Of a DNA stretch of 64,000 bases, positions 41,331 through 49,247 are shown piece by piece. The stretch is from UBA6382 sp963617965 (GTDB lineage Bacteria > Bacteroidota > Bacteroidia > Bacteroidales > Bacteroidaceae), in the NCBI GenBank assembly GCA_963617965.1, contig CAVEQO010000004.1, forward strand, positions 1 to 64,000, read 5' to 3'. Made by a program: the position numbers and the translations under genes. The notes under the pieces were generated by a model. The model had not been told where the DNA came from. It did not search any database and worked only from the letters and a program-made list of their open reading frames with translations. Numbering within the stretch: the first letter of the stretch is position 1; each line of letters opens with the position of its first letter.

Positions 41331-43280
41331 TTATTGGTTCTGGTTAATGTTGTCAAGCAGGCGTATGGCCCTCAATATGGAGGCCACGTTCATTGCAAAA
41401 GAAACGGCTCCCCTTCCGTGGAAAGGAGGATTTCCGTCAAATAGTTCCGGAATGGAACCCAAATCATGGTAGAACAGCTCTTCTTCAAAAGTCACGAGTT
41501 GGCGTTCTATGAAACTCAGCCCACTCATTCTGTTTACCTTGAGATACGCTTCCAGATAGAATCCCGTAAGCCATGGCCATGCAGTCCCCTGATGGTATGC
41601 GGAGTCGCGCTCCCACTGGTTGCCTGCATATATGGGGCAGTAACCTCCGCTTTTGGGGCTTAGTGAACGCAGTCCTTTGCGTGTAACGAGTTCCTTGGTA
41701 CAGATGTCAAGTGTCCGTTTCTGCTGTTCGCGTGTCAGTGGGGAGTAGTCAAGTGCAACCGCGAAAATCATGTTGGGTCTTACTTCCCAGCTGACCATTT
41801 GCCCATCAACATAATCATACAGGTAGCCGCAGTCATTCACGAAAAGGTATTGGAAAGACCGCTGCACTTTCTCTGCAAGAACCAAGATCCTGTTTGCCTC
41901 ATCCTCTTTCTTGCTGTCTGTAAGTATGTTCGCATAGAAACGGAGGGCGTTGTACCACAGGGCATTAAATTCTACGATATATCCAGATCGTGGTATAATA
42001 GGCTGTCCGCAGTGAACGGAGTTCATCCATGTGACAGGCTTGTCGTGACCGTCAGTATAGAGCAGACCGTTTTCCTGTATGGACAGGTTCTTGTGCTTGT
42101 CTTCAAGAATGAAAGTCATCAGTTTGCCGATCAGGTCTCCGTAAAGTTCGACGGCTCTGTTGCGGTTGGCTGTCCTGTAATATTGCTGCAGACACCACAA
42201 AGCCCACAATATGACGTCAGGATGTTCCGTTTCATAGATTTCAACATCAACGGGCGTGTCGTTGACAATTGACAACAGGGCTTTTGAGGCAGTCTTCATG
42301 TACAGTTCGAAAGTCTCGGTCTCTCCCAGAGACAATGTCAGTCCTGGCATGGAAACAAAGAAATCGCGTGCCCTGCATTTGAACCACGGGTAGCCTGCAA
42401 TTATGTAGTTTTCGCCGCCTTTGTGGAGTCTGAACTGGTGTGCGGCATGGTACAGGCAGTTGTAGAAAGAGTCCATCGGCTCCGTATTGGTGGCATCAAT
42501 GTCCATGATGTGTTTGAGATGACCTGGCTGTATTTCAGACACTCCGGCAGAGAAGCATATTGTTTCCCCCTTTTTTATCGGCATCTCAAAGTAGCCCGGG
42601 TGGTACAGATCTTCATTGGACTCGTAGCCGCGTTCCCGTTCCCTCGGATAGTCCAGTCCCATATACCAATCGTCAATCTCGACAAAAGACGCCTTCTTGT
42701 TCGTTTGCATGAAAATGTCCGGGTAGCCTTCATACAGGTTCATTCTGATGCCGTTTTTCACAGGAGTCTTTGTCTTGTTGCAGACATCATTCTTGTGGGT
42801 AAACGTGCGCACGCTGCGATATGCAAGGAACGGGTGCAGTCTTAGGGTAGTGGCAGAGTGAGCGTCCAGTAGTGTGTACCGTATGATTACACGCGATTCG
42901 CTTCTCCTGAAATGGATTTCCTTTTGCAGGACGACTCCACCCACCTTGTATATTGTGGTAGGGAATGACTTCCATTCGAATGACCGTATGTATTTGTGAC
43001 CGTTAGGGCTGTAGTTGTTGCCTTGGTATTTGTGAACCGCGAGATTAAATTCCGCCCCATGCTGTATTATTGTCTCGTCAAGCGAAGACAACAAAACGTG
43101 CAACTCGTTGTCAAGCTCCGGCAGAGGCATTACGAGCAGACCGTGATATTTGCGAATGTTACATCCGACGATGGTGGTACAGCAATATGCTCCAGTGTCG
43201 TTGGTACAGAGTATTTCGCGAGGCAACGATTCTTGCAGGTTAGTCATCCGGACTTTGTCGAAACTGATATATGCGGTCAT
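41331..43280 (-). CDS. Glycogen debranching enzyme
   Basis: The 649-residue protein resembles bacterial amylo-alpha-1,6-glucosidases. An N-terminal GDE_N-like beta-sandwich has SLPREILCTNDTGAY and GCNIRKYHGLLV. A C-terminal six-hairpin glucosidase domain (about residues 290-640) has AGYPWFKCRARDFFVSMPGL, ENGLLYTDGHDKPVTWM and GTAWPWLTGFYLEAY. It removes alpha-1,6 branches from glycogen. It is first in the cluster debranching enzyme-GT4-GH57 and has its own promoter box at 43330-43337. No signal peptide, so it is cytoplasmic. Confidence 0.94.
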   Translation of the reverse strand: MTAYISFDKVRMTNLQESLPREILCTNDTGAYCCTTIVGCNIRKYHGLLVMPLPELDNELHVLLSSLDETIIQHGAEFNLAVHKYQGNNYSPNGHKYIRSFEWKSFPTTIYKVGGVVLQKEIHFRRSESRVIIRYTLLDAHSATTLRLHPFLAYRSVRTFTHKNDVCNKTKTPVKNGIRMNLYEGYPDIFMQTNKKASFVEIDDWYMGLDYPRERERGYESNEDLYHPGYFEMPIKKGETICFSAGVSEIQPGHLKHIMDIDATNTEPMDSFYNCLYHAAHQFRLHKGGENYIIAGYPWFKCRARDFFVSMPGLTLSLGETETFELYMKTASKALLSIVNDTPVDVEIYETEHPDVILWALWCLQQYYRTANRNRAVELYGDLIGKLMTFILEDKHKNLSIQENGLLYTDGHDKPVTWMNSVHCGQPIIPRSGYIVEFNALWYNALRFYANILTDSKKEDEANRILVLAEKVQRSFQYLFVNDCGYLYDYVDGQMVSWEVRPNMIFAVALDYSPLTREQQKRTLDICTKELVTRKGLRSLSPKSGGYCPIYAGNQWERDSAYHQGTAWPWLTGFYLEAYLKVNRMSGLSFIERQLVTFEEELFYHDLGSIPELFDGNPPFHGRGAVSFAMNVASILRAIRLLDNINQNQ

Positions 43281-43329
43281 AATTTGAATGAATTAGGAAT
43301 GGCTGTTTTTTATATATGCTCTCTGCACA

Positions 43330-43337
43330 CAAATGTA
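43330..43337 (-). promoter_or_regulatory. Promoter -7 box of the glycogen cluster
   Basis: TACATTTG fits TAnnTTTG, 50 bases before the debranching enzyme ATG. A TTTG lies upstream at 23-base spacing, slightly long. Confidence 0.5.
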
Positions 43338-43502
43338 AACAATTATTTTCAAACGCTTGCCAAATGAAGACGCTTTTGTTGTAAAATGAATGTAAATGCC
43401 GCATTGCATTGTTGCTTTTTTGTGCGGAGAGCTGTACTTTGCCTATGAGCCGGCAGAAAAACATTTCCTTTCGAACTTGCATTGTTATCAGACAAAAGGA
43501 CG

Positions 43503-43510
43503 TAATTTTG
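43503..43510 (+). promoter_or_regulatory. Promoter -7 box of mltG
   Basis: TAATTTTG fits the consensus, with ATTG upstream at 18-base spacing. The transcript would begin near 43516, just before the ATG at 43532. Confidence 0.5.
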
Positions 43511-43531
43511 CATGAGATGTTGAAATTCCAC

Positions 43532-44608
43532 ATGAAACAAACTGAAGAATTGTCAGAGGATACCAGCCGGGTGGCAGCCTTTTTGCATTTCTGCAAAAGG
43601 AAAAAAATCTTTCTTGCAGTGGTGTGTGTGTGTGTTGTCCTGTCGGGCTGTCTGTTTTCTGCCTTGTTCTGTCCGTTCTCGACAAAAGACGAGACAGCTT
43701 GCCTTTATATAGACAATGACGATGACATTGATTCCGTATATGCCAAGATCGAGAGAACCCTCAGCCCCGGCAGCATGTCGGCATTCAAGTTGCTTTCATC
43801 GTTGTTTTCCTACGACAGCAACGTGCACACAGGGCGGTATGAAATATCCGCCAAGGCATCGGTGATTTCTGTTTTTCGCATATTGGAGGGTGGAAGACAG
43901 TCCCCGGTTCGCATTGTTGTTCCGCCAACGTGGACTAAGGAAATGGCTCTTGGACGTATTGCCGGAAAACTTATGACGGACTCCTCTTCATTGGTAAGGA
44001 TATTCAATGATCCGGAGGTTTGCGGCGAATACAATCTGGACACAAACACGGTAGTGTCAGTGCTGATACCTAACACCTATGAAGTATATTGGAACATCTC
44101 TCCTGAAGATTTCCTTAGAAAGATGTACAATGAAAGCAGAAAGTTTTGGACAGAAGAACGTCTGGACAAGGCAAGAGCAATGAATCTCAACACCATAGAA
44201 GTACTTGTACTGGCCTCAATTGTTGATGCGGAGACTGCCAACAGCAAAGAGAAACCGATAATTGCCGGCGTGTATGTCAACAGGCTGCGCAAGGGGATGC
44301 CGTTGCAGTCCTGTCCTACCGTGAAGTATGCTTTGGGTGAATTTGGATTGCACCGGGTATATGAAAAGATGCTGCGTACCCCCAGCCCTTACAACACCTA
44401 CATTCATACAGGTCTGCCGCCAAGCCCTATAAGAATTCCTACAGTTGACGGTATAGATGCCGTCTTGAACTACACAAAGCACGATTTCCTGTATATGTGT
44501 GCCAAGGAAGACCTTTCGGGTACACACAATTTTGCCGCGTCATACAGCGAGCATAGTGTGAATGCCAGAAAGTATGCAAAAGCAATGGACGGACGGCGCA
44601 TCAGGTAG
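43532..44608 (+). CDS. mltG: Endolytic transglycosylase MltG
   Basis: MltG cuts nascent glycan strands near the membrane and helps set peptidoglycan chain length. The 358-residue product has one membrane anchor (FLAVVCVCVVLSGCLFSALF, residues about 29-48). A periplasmic YceG domain follows, with LASIVDAETANSKEKP (the conserved Glu), GVYVNRLRKGMPLQSCPTV and TGLPPSPIRIP. The frame is open far upstream, but the promoter box at 43503 restricts the start to 43517 or 43532; 43532 is preferred. The stop abuts the folB stop, tail to tail. Confidence 0.93.
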   Translation: MKQTEELSEDTSRVAAFLHFCKRKKIFLAVVCVCVVLSGCLFSALFCPFSTKDETACLYIDNDDDIDSVYAKIERTLSPGSMSAFKLLSSLFSYDSNVHTGRYEISAKASVISVFRILEGGRQSPVRIVVPPTWTKEMALGRIAGKLMTDSSSLVRIFNDPEVCGEYNLDTNTVVSVLIPNTYEVYWNISPEDFLRKMYNESRKFWTEERLDKARAMNLNTIEVLVLASIVDAETANSKEKPIIAGVYVNRLRKGMPLQSCPTVKYALGEFGLHRVYEKMLRTPSPYNTYIHTGLPPSPIRIPTVDGIDAVLNYTKHDFLYMCAKEDLSGTHNFAASYSEHSVNARKYAKAMDGRRIR

Positions 44609-44980
44609 TCAGGCTTTCACGGTCAACTCAACGGCAGAACAGCCAACGTTTGCCGGTACGGGCGGAGCCAGTTTCCGAACTTGTATGCAGACGGTGTCAA
44701 TTGTGTCAAAGCTGTCGCATAGCTTTTGTGCGATTTCGTATGCCAAGTGCTCAAGAAGCCGTGAGCTTGCTGCAAAGACACCCTTTATCACGTTGAGGAC
44801 ATTGGAATAGTCCACTGTTCCTGCAATGTTGTCTGAAACGAGGGCTTCTTCTGTAACATTTACCTCCAGACTGACATTGATTTCAAACCAGGAACCAACG
44901 GACTGCTCTTCCTTTGATATGCCGTGGAATCCGTACAACCTGATTCCTTCTAATTGTATCTTTGTTTTTTCCGTTCTCAT
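44609..44980 (-). CDS. folB: Dihydroneopterin aldolase
   Basis: FolB cleaves dihydroneopterin to 6-hydroxymethyl-dihydropterin in folate synthesis. The 123-residue product has LEGIRLYGFHGISKEEQ (the tunnel-fold pterin site), TVDYSNVLNVIKG, and LLEHLAYEIAQKL with the conserved Glu-His. It ends with VQVRK-like IQVRKLAPPVP, as expected for the family. The gene is monocistronic, with a promoter box at 45024-45031. Its stop directly abuts the mltG stop. Confidence 0.94.
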   Translation of the reverse strand: MRTEKTKIQLEGIRLYGFHGISKEEQSVGSWFEINVSLEVNVTEEALVSDNIAGTVDYSNVLNVIKGVFAASSRLLEHLAYEIAQKLCDSFDTIDTVCIQVRKLAPPVPANVGCSAVELTVKA

Positions 44981-45023
44981 TTTGTTTTTTCCTGTTTTTC
45001 AAAGAGGTTTCTGATGCTTGGCG

Positions 45024-45031
45024 CAAAGTTA
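45024..45031 (-). promoter_or_regulatory. Promoter -7 box of folB
   Basis: TAACTTTG fits the consensus, 44 bases before the folB ATG. Its -33 region overlaps the palindrome at 45041-45054. Confidence 0.5.
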
Positions 45032-45040
45032 ATGTTTTCC

Positions 45041-45054
45041 CTGCCAAGTGGCAG
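45041..45054. promoter_or_regulatory. Short perfect palindrome between the folB and moxR promoters
   Basis: ctgcca-ag-tggcag is a perfect 6-bp inverted repeat overlapping the expected -33 region of folB. It may be an operator site or chance. Confidence 0.35.
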
Positions 45055-45152
45055 TGCAAATTTCACGCTTTTCTTGCAGCCGCTTGAATTTGTGCAAAAA
45101 AGGAGTTTGATACTTTTAATTTTTTTTAAATATGTAATTGGGGAGAAAGATG

Positions 45153-45160
45153 TATTTTTG
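45153..45160 (+). promoter_or_regulatory. Promoter -7 box of the Bat operon
   Basis: TATTTTTG fits the consensus and gives a leader of about 27 bases before the moxR ATG. The -33 is weak (TATG at 18 bases). Confidence 0.52.
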
Positions 45161-45191
45161 CACGCAACAAAAACAACACATATAGAAAATC

Positions 45192-46187
45192 ATGGAGCAA
45201 AACATTGATCTGCGCGGCCTTAACGAACTGATAGAAAGCAAATCTGCTATTGTGACTAACATTAGGACAGGAATGAGTCAGGTGATTGTAGGGCAGTCGC
45301 ATTTGGTTGACTCGTTGCTTGTGTGTCTGCTCAGTAGCGGTCACATTCTGCTTGAGGGAGTTCCGGGATTGGCAAAGACTCTGGCCATCAAGACCTTGGC
45401 GGGTATTGTTGACGCAAGCTACAAGCGTATTCAGTTTACACCAGACCTTTTGCCTGCAGATGTTGTGGGAACAATGGTATATAGCCAGAAGACAGAGGAA
45501 TTTACCGTTAAAAAAGGTCCCGTGTTCGCCAATTTTGTTTTGGCCGACGAGATAAACCGTGCTCCGGCAAAGGTACAGAGCGCACTGCTTGAAGCCATGC
45601 AGGAACGCCAGGTGACCATAGGCAACCAAACTTTTGAACTGCCAAAGCCGTTTCTGGTTCTTGCAACCCAAAATCCAATAGAGCAAGAAGGCACGTATCA
45701 ACTTCCGGAAGCGCAGGTAGACAGGTTTATGTTGAAAGTTGTGATTGACTACCCGACGATAGAGGAGGAACGCATAGTGGTGGACAACCACATAAAGGGC
45801 AAAAGCCAGGAAGTCAGACCGCTTCTCGGCATCAATGAAATCACCGAGGCAAGAGAGGTCGTCAAGAGTATATATATAAGTGAAGAAATAGAAAACTACA
45901 TAACGGATATTGTTTTCGCAACGAGGTATCCGGACAGATATGGTATGGGAGACATCGCACACACCATAAGTTTTGGAGCTTCGCCACGTGCGAGCATCAA
46001 TATGGCACTTGCGGCAAGGGCATACGCTTTTTTAAAACACCGCGGCTATGTAATTCCTGACGATGTAAGGGCAATGGCTCATGATGTCCTGCGTCACAGA
46101 ATAGGATTGACCTACGAAGCGGAAGCGAACAGCATAGATACAGACAATATCATATCCCACATTCTGGAAAATGTGAAAATATCATAG
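45192..46187 (+). CDS. MoxR-type AAA ATPase of the Bat operon
   Basis: The 331-residue cytoplasmic ATPase has Walker A EGVPGLAKTLAIKTL near residue 56, Walker B FVLADEINRAPAK near residue 117, sensor-1 LATQNPIEQEGTY and FGASPRASINMALAARAYA. MoxR ATPases act as chaperones for vWA-domain proteins, and the downstream genes encode such proteins (DUF58 and BatA/BatB). In Bacteroides fragilis the Bat operon affects oxygen tolerance. It heads a co-directional run to 53615 with gaps below 100 bases. Confidence 0.94.
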   Translation: MEQNIDLRGLNELIESKSAIVTNIRTGMSQVIVGQSHLVDSLLVCLLSSGHILLEGVPGLAKTLAIKTLAGIVDASYKRIQFTPDLLPADVVGTMVYSQKTEEFTVKKGPVFANFVLADEINRAPAKVQSALLEAMQERQVTIGNQTFELPKPFLVLATQNPIEQEGTYQLPEAQVDRFMLKVVIDYPTIEEERIVVDNHIKGKSQEVRPLLGINEITEAREVVKSIYISEEIENYITDIVFATRYPDRYGMGDIAHTISFGASPRASINMALAARAYAFLKHRGYVIPDDVRAMAHDVLRHRIGLTYEAEANSIDTDNIISHILENVKIS

Positions 46188-46232
46188 TTCCTGTTTCCCT
46201 CTTCCGGACAACCATATTAATCCGTTTTTGTA

Positions 46233-47102
46233 ATGGACACCGCAGAATTACTGAGAAAAGTACGGCAGATAGATATCAAGACGCGAGTCCTGTCAAGCAA
46301 CGTGTTTGCCGGTGAATACCACTCTGCGTTCAAGGGGAGGGGTATGTCTTTTTCTGAGGTGAGAGAGTATCAGGCCGGGGATGACATCCGCGACATTGAT
46401 TGGAATGTTACGGCCAGATTTTGTCGCCCGTATACTAAGCTGTTTGAGGAAGAACGCGAGCTTACCGTGCTGCTCCTGGTTGACGTGTCGGGCAGCTTGG
46501 GATGCGGGACCTTTAAAGGTCCGGTGCGTGACACGATAACCGAAATTGCTGCCACGTTGGCGTATTCCGCCATAGAAAACAATGACAAGATAGGAGTGGT
46601 TTTTTATTCAGACAAGATAGAAAAATACATTCCGCCGCTCAAAGGAAGGAAGCATATTCTATATATCATACGAGAGTTGCTGGAGCTTGAACCGGAGGGA
46701 ACGGGTACAAATCTTGCCAATGCCCTTGAGTTCCTTGTCAACACCCAAAAGAAACGCTGTTCCGTCTTTGTGTTGAGCGATTTCATTGGGAGAATTGATT
46801 ACAGAAAGACAATGACGATTGCTTCACGCAGACACGAGATTGCTGCAATACAGGTGTACGACCGCTTTGTGGAGCAATTGCCCGACATGGGGCTTGTCAA
46901 GGTGAATGACAGTGAGACAGGTGAAGAAATGATTATAGATTCATCGTCAAGAAAAGTCAGGGAGGCCCATGCACGTTATTGGATTGAACACGAGTTGGCT
47001 CTGTCAGAGTTTTTTGGCTCACAGAATGTCGACTATGTCAGCTTTTCTACGGAAGAAAACTATGTAAATGCCTTGCTCAGGCTGTTTGACAAGAGGAGGT
47101 GA
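46233..47102 (+). CDS. DUF58-domain protein of the Bat operon
   Basis: The 289-residue protein shows the DUF58 signature FKGRGMSFSEVREYQAGDD followed by IRDIDWNVTAR, and a vWA-like fold with LLLVDVSGSLGCG (D-x-S-G-S) near residue 84. It has no membrane segments and is probably cytoplasmic. MoxR and DUF58 partners form chaperone-client pairs in many bacteria. The gene lies 45 bases after moxR and 37 bases before the next Bat gene. Confidence 0.92.
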   Translation: MDTAELLRKVRQIDIKTRVLSSNVFAGEYHSAFKGRGMSFSEVREYQAGDDIRDIDWNVTARFCRPYTKLFEEERELTVLLLVDVSGSLGCGTFKGPVRDTITEIAATLAYSAIENNDKIGVVFYSDKIEKYIPPLKGRKHILYIIRELLELEPEGTGTNLANALEFLVNTQKKRCSVFVLSDFIGRIDYRKTMTIASRRHEIAAIQVYDRFVEQLPDMGLVKVNDSETGEEMIIDSSSRKVREAHARYWIEHELALSEFFGSQNVDYVSFSTEENYVNALLRLFDKRR

Positions 47103-47139
47103 TTCCCGGGGTTCCCGAAAAACGATGTCTTGACTAAGT

Positions 47140-48207
47140 ATGCAGAAGTACATATTCCCTATAATACTCTTTTTCTTTGCTGCAGATTTATGCGGACAAG
47201 TGTTTGTCGGCATGAAAATGGACACTAACCAGATATATATTGGTGAACAGGTGCTTTTGAAGCTGAAAGTGACAGCCGGCAGCAATCAGGTAATTGTCAT
47301 GCCCGAATACCCCGACAGCCAACTGGTGGATGGCATAGAGGTATTGAGCCATTATACGGAAAAAAAGGAGAGTCTTGATGGTGGGAAACGGCAATCCATA
47401 ATAGAGGCATATCAAATCACGTCATTTGATTCGTCGCTCTACTACATTCCTCCCGTTGAGGTGCAGGTTGACGGGCATGTCTACACGAGCAGACAGGGGC
47501 AGGCTCTTAAAGTTGTGTCGCCGAGCACCGATACCACAAGAGTTGACAAGATAAACGGGCCAATGGAAAACGCACGCGTATTCTACGACTGGAATGACAT
47601 CCGGTCTTCGTTCTTGCTGTGGTTTGCCGGGGCAGTTCTTCTCGTTGCCGCCATATATATGGCATTGCAGATAAAGAACAATCATCGTATTGTGCCCAAA
47701 ATAACGCTTAAGCCGGAAGGACCGCCGCACAAAGTGGCTATGAAACGCCTTTCCCGACTGAAAAGGAGAGACTGGTCTTCCACGGATGGCACACACCTTT
47801 TCTATACGGAACTTACGGACATCCTCAGGGTTTATATCGGGAAACGTTTTGGCTTTAAGGCAACCGCCATGACAACCGCGCAAATATTGGGGCGGCTTGC
47901 AGACATCACACCGCAACAGCTGCTTGCAGAACTTGCGGAGCTGTTTGAGGCGACAGACTTGATAAAATATGCGGGAATGAGTGGCAGTGATGCTGAAAAA
48001 GACAAAAATCTTATGGTCGCCGTAGAGTATGTTAACACAACAAAGGAAGAGTCCGGAGGGAAAAAAAACAAGGAGTCTGTTGCACCGGAAATAAAACGCA
48101 GCTACAAGGTGCGTGTAATGCTTGTAACCGCCAATTACATTATAGTGCTCACTGGTTGCGGATTGATTGCATGGTCGCTCTACACGGTGTATAACATGTT
48201 GTACTGA
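47140..48207 (+). CDS. Bat-operon membrane protein (BatD-like head, one central helix)
   Basis: The 355-residue product has a signal peptide (MQKYIFPIILFFFAADLCGQ). A beta-rich periplasmic domain follows, with IYIGEQVLLKLKV and YQITSFDSSLYYIPPVEV, as in BatD-type oxygen-tolerance proteins. A membrane helix at about residues 150-172 (FLLWFAGAVLLVAAIYMAL) leads to a cytoplasmic region with HLFYTELTDILRVYIGKRFG and a final helix near the C-terminus. Genes of this kind sit between DUF58 and batA in Bacteroidota operons. Its exact role is unknown. Confidence 0.82.
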   Translation: MQKYIFPIILFFFAADLCGQVFVGMKMDTNQIYIGEQVLLKLKVTAGSNQVIVMPEYPDSQLVDGIEVLSHYTEKKESLDGGKRQSIIEAYQITSFDSSLYYIPPVEVQVDGHVYTSRQGQALKVVSPSTDTTRVDKINGPMENARVFYDWNDIRSSFLLWFAGAVLLVAAIYMALQIKNNHRIVPKITLKPEGPPHKVAMKRLSRLKRRDWSSTDGTHLFYTELTDILRVYIGKRFGFKATAMTTAQILGRLADITPQQLLAELAELFEATDLIKYAGMSGSDAEKDKNLMVAVEYVNTTKEESGGKKNKESVAPEIKRSYKVRVMLVTANYIIVLTGCGLIAWSLYTVYNMLY

Positions 48208-48226
48208 CACGTTTAATTTTAAACAA

Positions 48227-49228
48227 ATGAACTTCGTCTATCCTGCATATTTCTTGTTGCTTCTTCTTGTCATTCCGTACACAATATGGTTTTTCCTGAT
48301 AAAGAGCAGAAAGGATCCGTCTCTGAAAATAGCCTCGTCCAAGGTCTACCTGTTTGCGCCAAAGACCTTGAGGCAGAGACTGATGTGGCTTCCTTTTGTC
48401 TTGCGGGTACTATGTTTTTCAATGATTGTGACGGCGTTGGCTCGTCCACAGTCGAATGCGAGTTGGAGCGAGTCTGAAGTTGAAGGTATTGATATCATGC
48501 TGGCGATGGATGTTTCAACCAGCATGATGGCAATGGATTTCAAACCAAACAGAGTGGAAGCCGCACGCAAGGTTGCGTCAGACTTTGTTAACAGACAGAA
48601 AAACGACAATATCGGATTGACTATTTTCTCCGGAGAGGCTTTCACACAGTGTCCCTTGACCACAGACCACGCAGCTCTTCTGCAGATGTTTTCAAACATC
48701 ACGTGTGATCTCCCTGCCACCGGCATGATAGAAGATGGTACAGCGATAGGTATGGGAATCGCTAACGCCGTCAACCGCCTGAAGGAGAGCAAAGCCAAGA
48801 GCAAAGTTATCATACTGCTTACCGACGGTTCGAACAATATGGGCGAGATATCACCGCTTACCGCTGCAGAAATGGCAAAGTCCCTTGGCATACGCATCTA
48901 TACGATCGGTGTCGGCACAAATGGAAGTGCAACATATCCTTACCCATTGCCTGGCGGTGGAGTGCAATATGTCAGTATGCCTGTAGAGATCGATACCAAG
49001 ATGCTGAAGGAAATCGCAACCATAACAAAAGGGAAGTATTATCGGGCCAAGAACAACCAAGAACTTGAAAGTATCTACAGTGACATATCCAAGCTGGAGA
49101 AGTCCCGTATAACGACCACCCATTTCTCCAGATTGCATGAATTCTATCAGCCGTTTATACTTGTCGGCATAATTGCACTACTGCTTGAGATGATGTTGAA
49201 AAACACAATACTAAGAAAAGTGCCATAA
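48227..49228 (+). CDS. batA: BatA, membrane vWA-domain protein
   Basis: The 333-residue protein has an N-terminal membrane segment (FLLLLLVIPYTIWFFLI) and a second helix near residue 60. The vWA domain carries a complete MIDAS motif DVSTSM at Asp95, a TDxT-like Thr in QCPLTTDHA, and LLTDGSNNMG. A C-terminal helix (FILVGIIALLLEMML) re-enters the membrane. This is the BatA layout. The ATG at 48227 follows the previous gene by 19 bases; the longer frame from 48167 overlaps that gene and is not used. Loss of batA homologues in Bacteroides fragilis lowers oxygen tolerance. Confidence 0.93.
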   Translation: MNFVYPAYFLLLLLVIPYTIWFFLIKSRKDPSLKIASSKVYLFAPKTLRQRLMWLPFVLRVLCFSMIVTALARPQSNASWSESEVEGIDIMLAMDVSTSMMAMDFKPNRVEAARKVASDFVNRQKNDNIGLTIFSGEAFTQCPLTTDHAALLQMFSNITCDLPATGMIEDGTAIGMGIANAVNRLKESKAKSKVIILLTDGSNNMGEISPLTAAEMAKSLGIRIYTIGVGTNGSATYPYPLPGGGVQYVSMPVEIDTKMLKEIATITKGKYYRAKNNQELESIYSDISKLEKSRITTTHFSRLHEFYQPFILVGIIALLLEMMLKNTILRKVP

Positions 49229-49247
49229 CAAAAAACAATTCTTCAAG

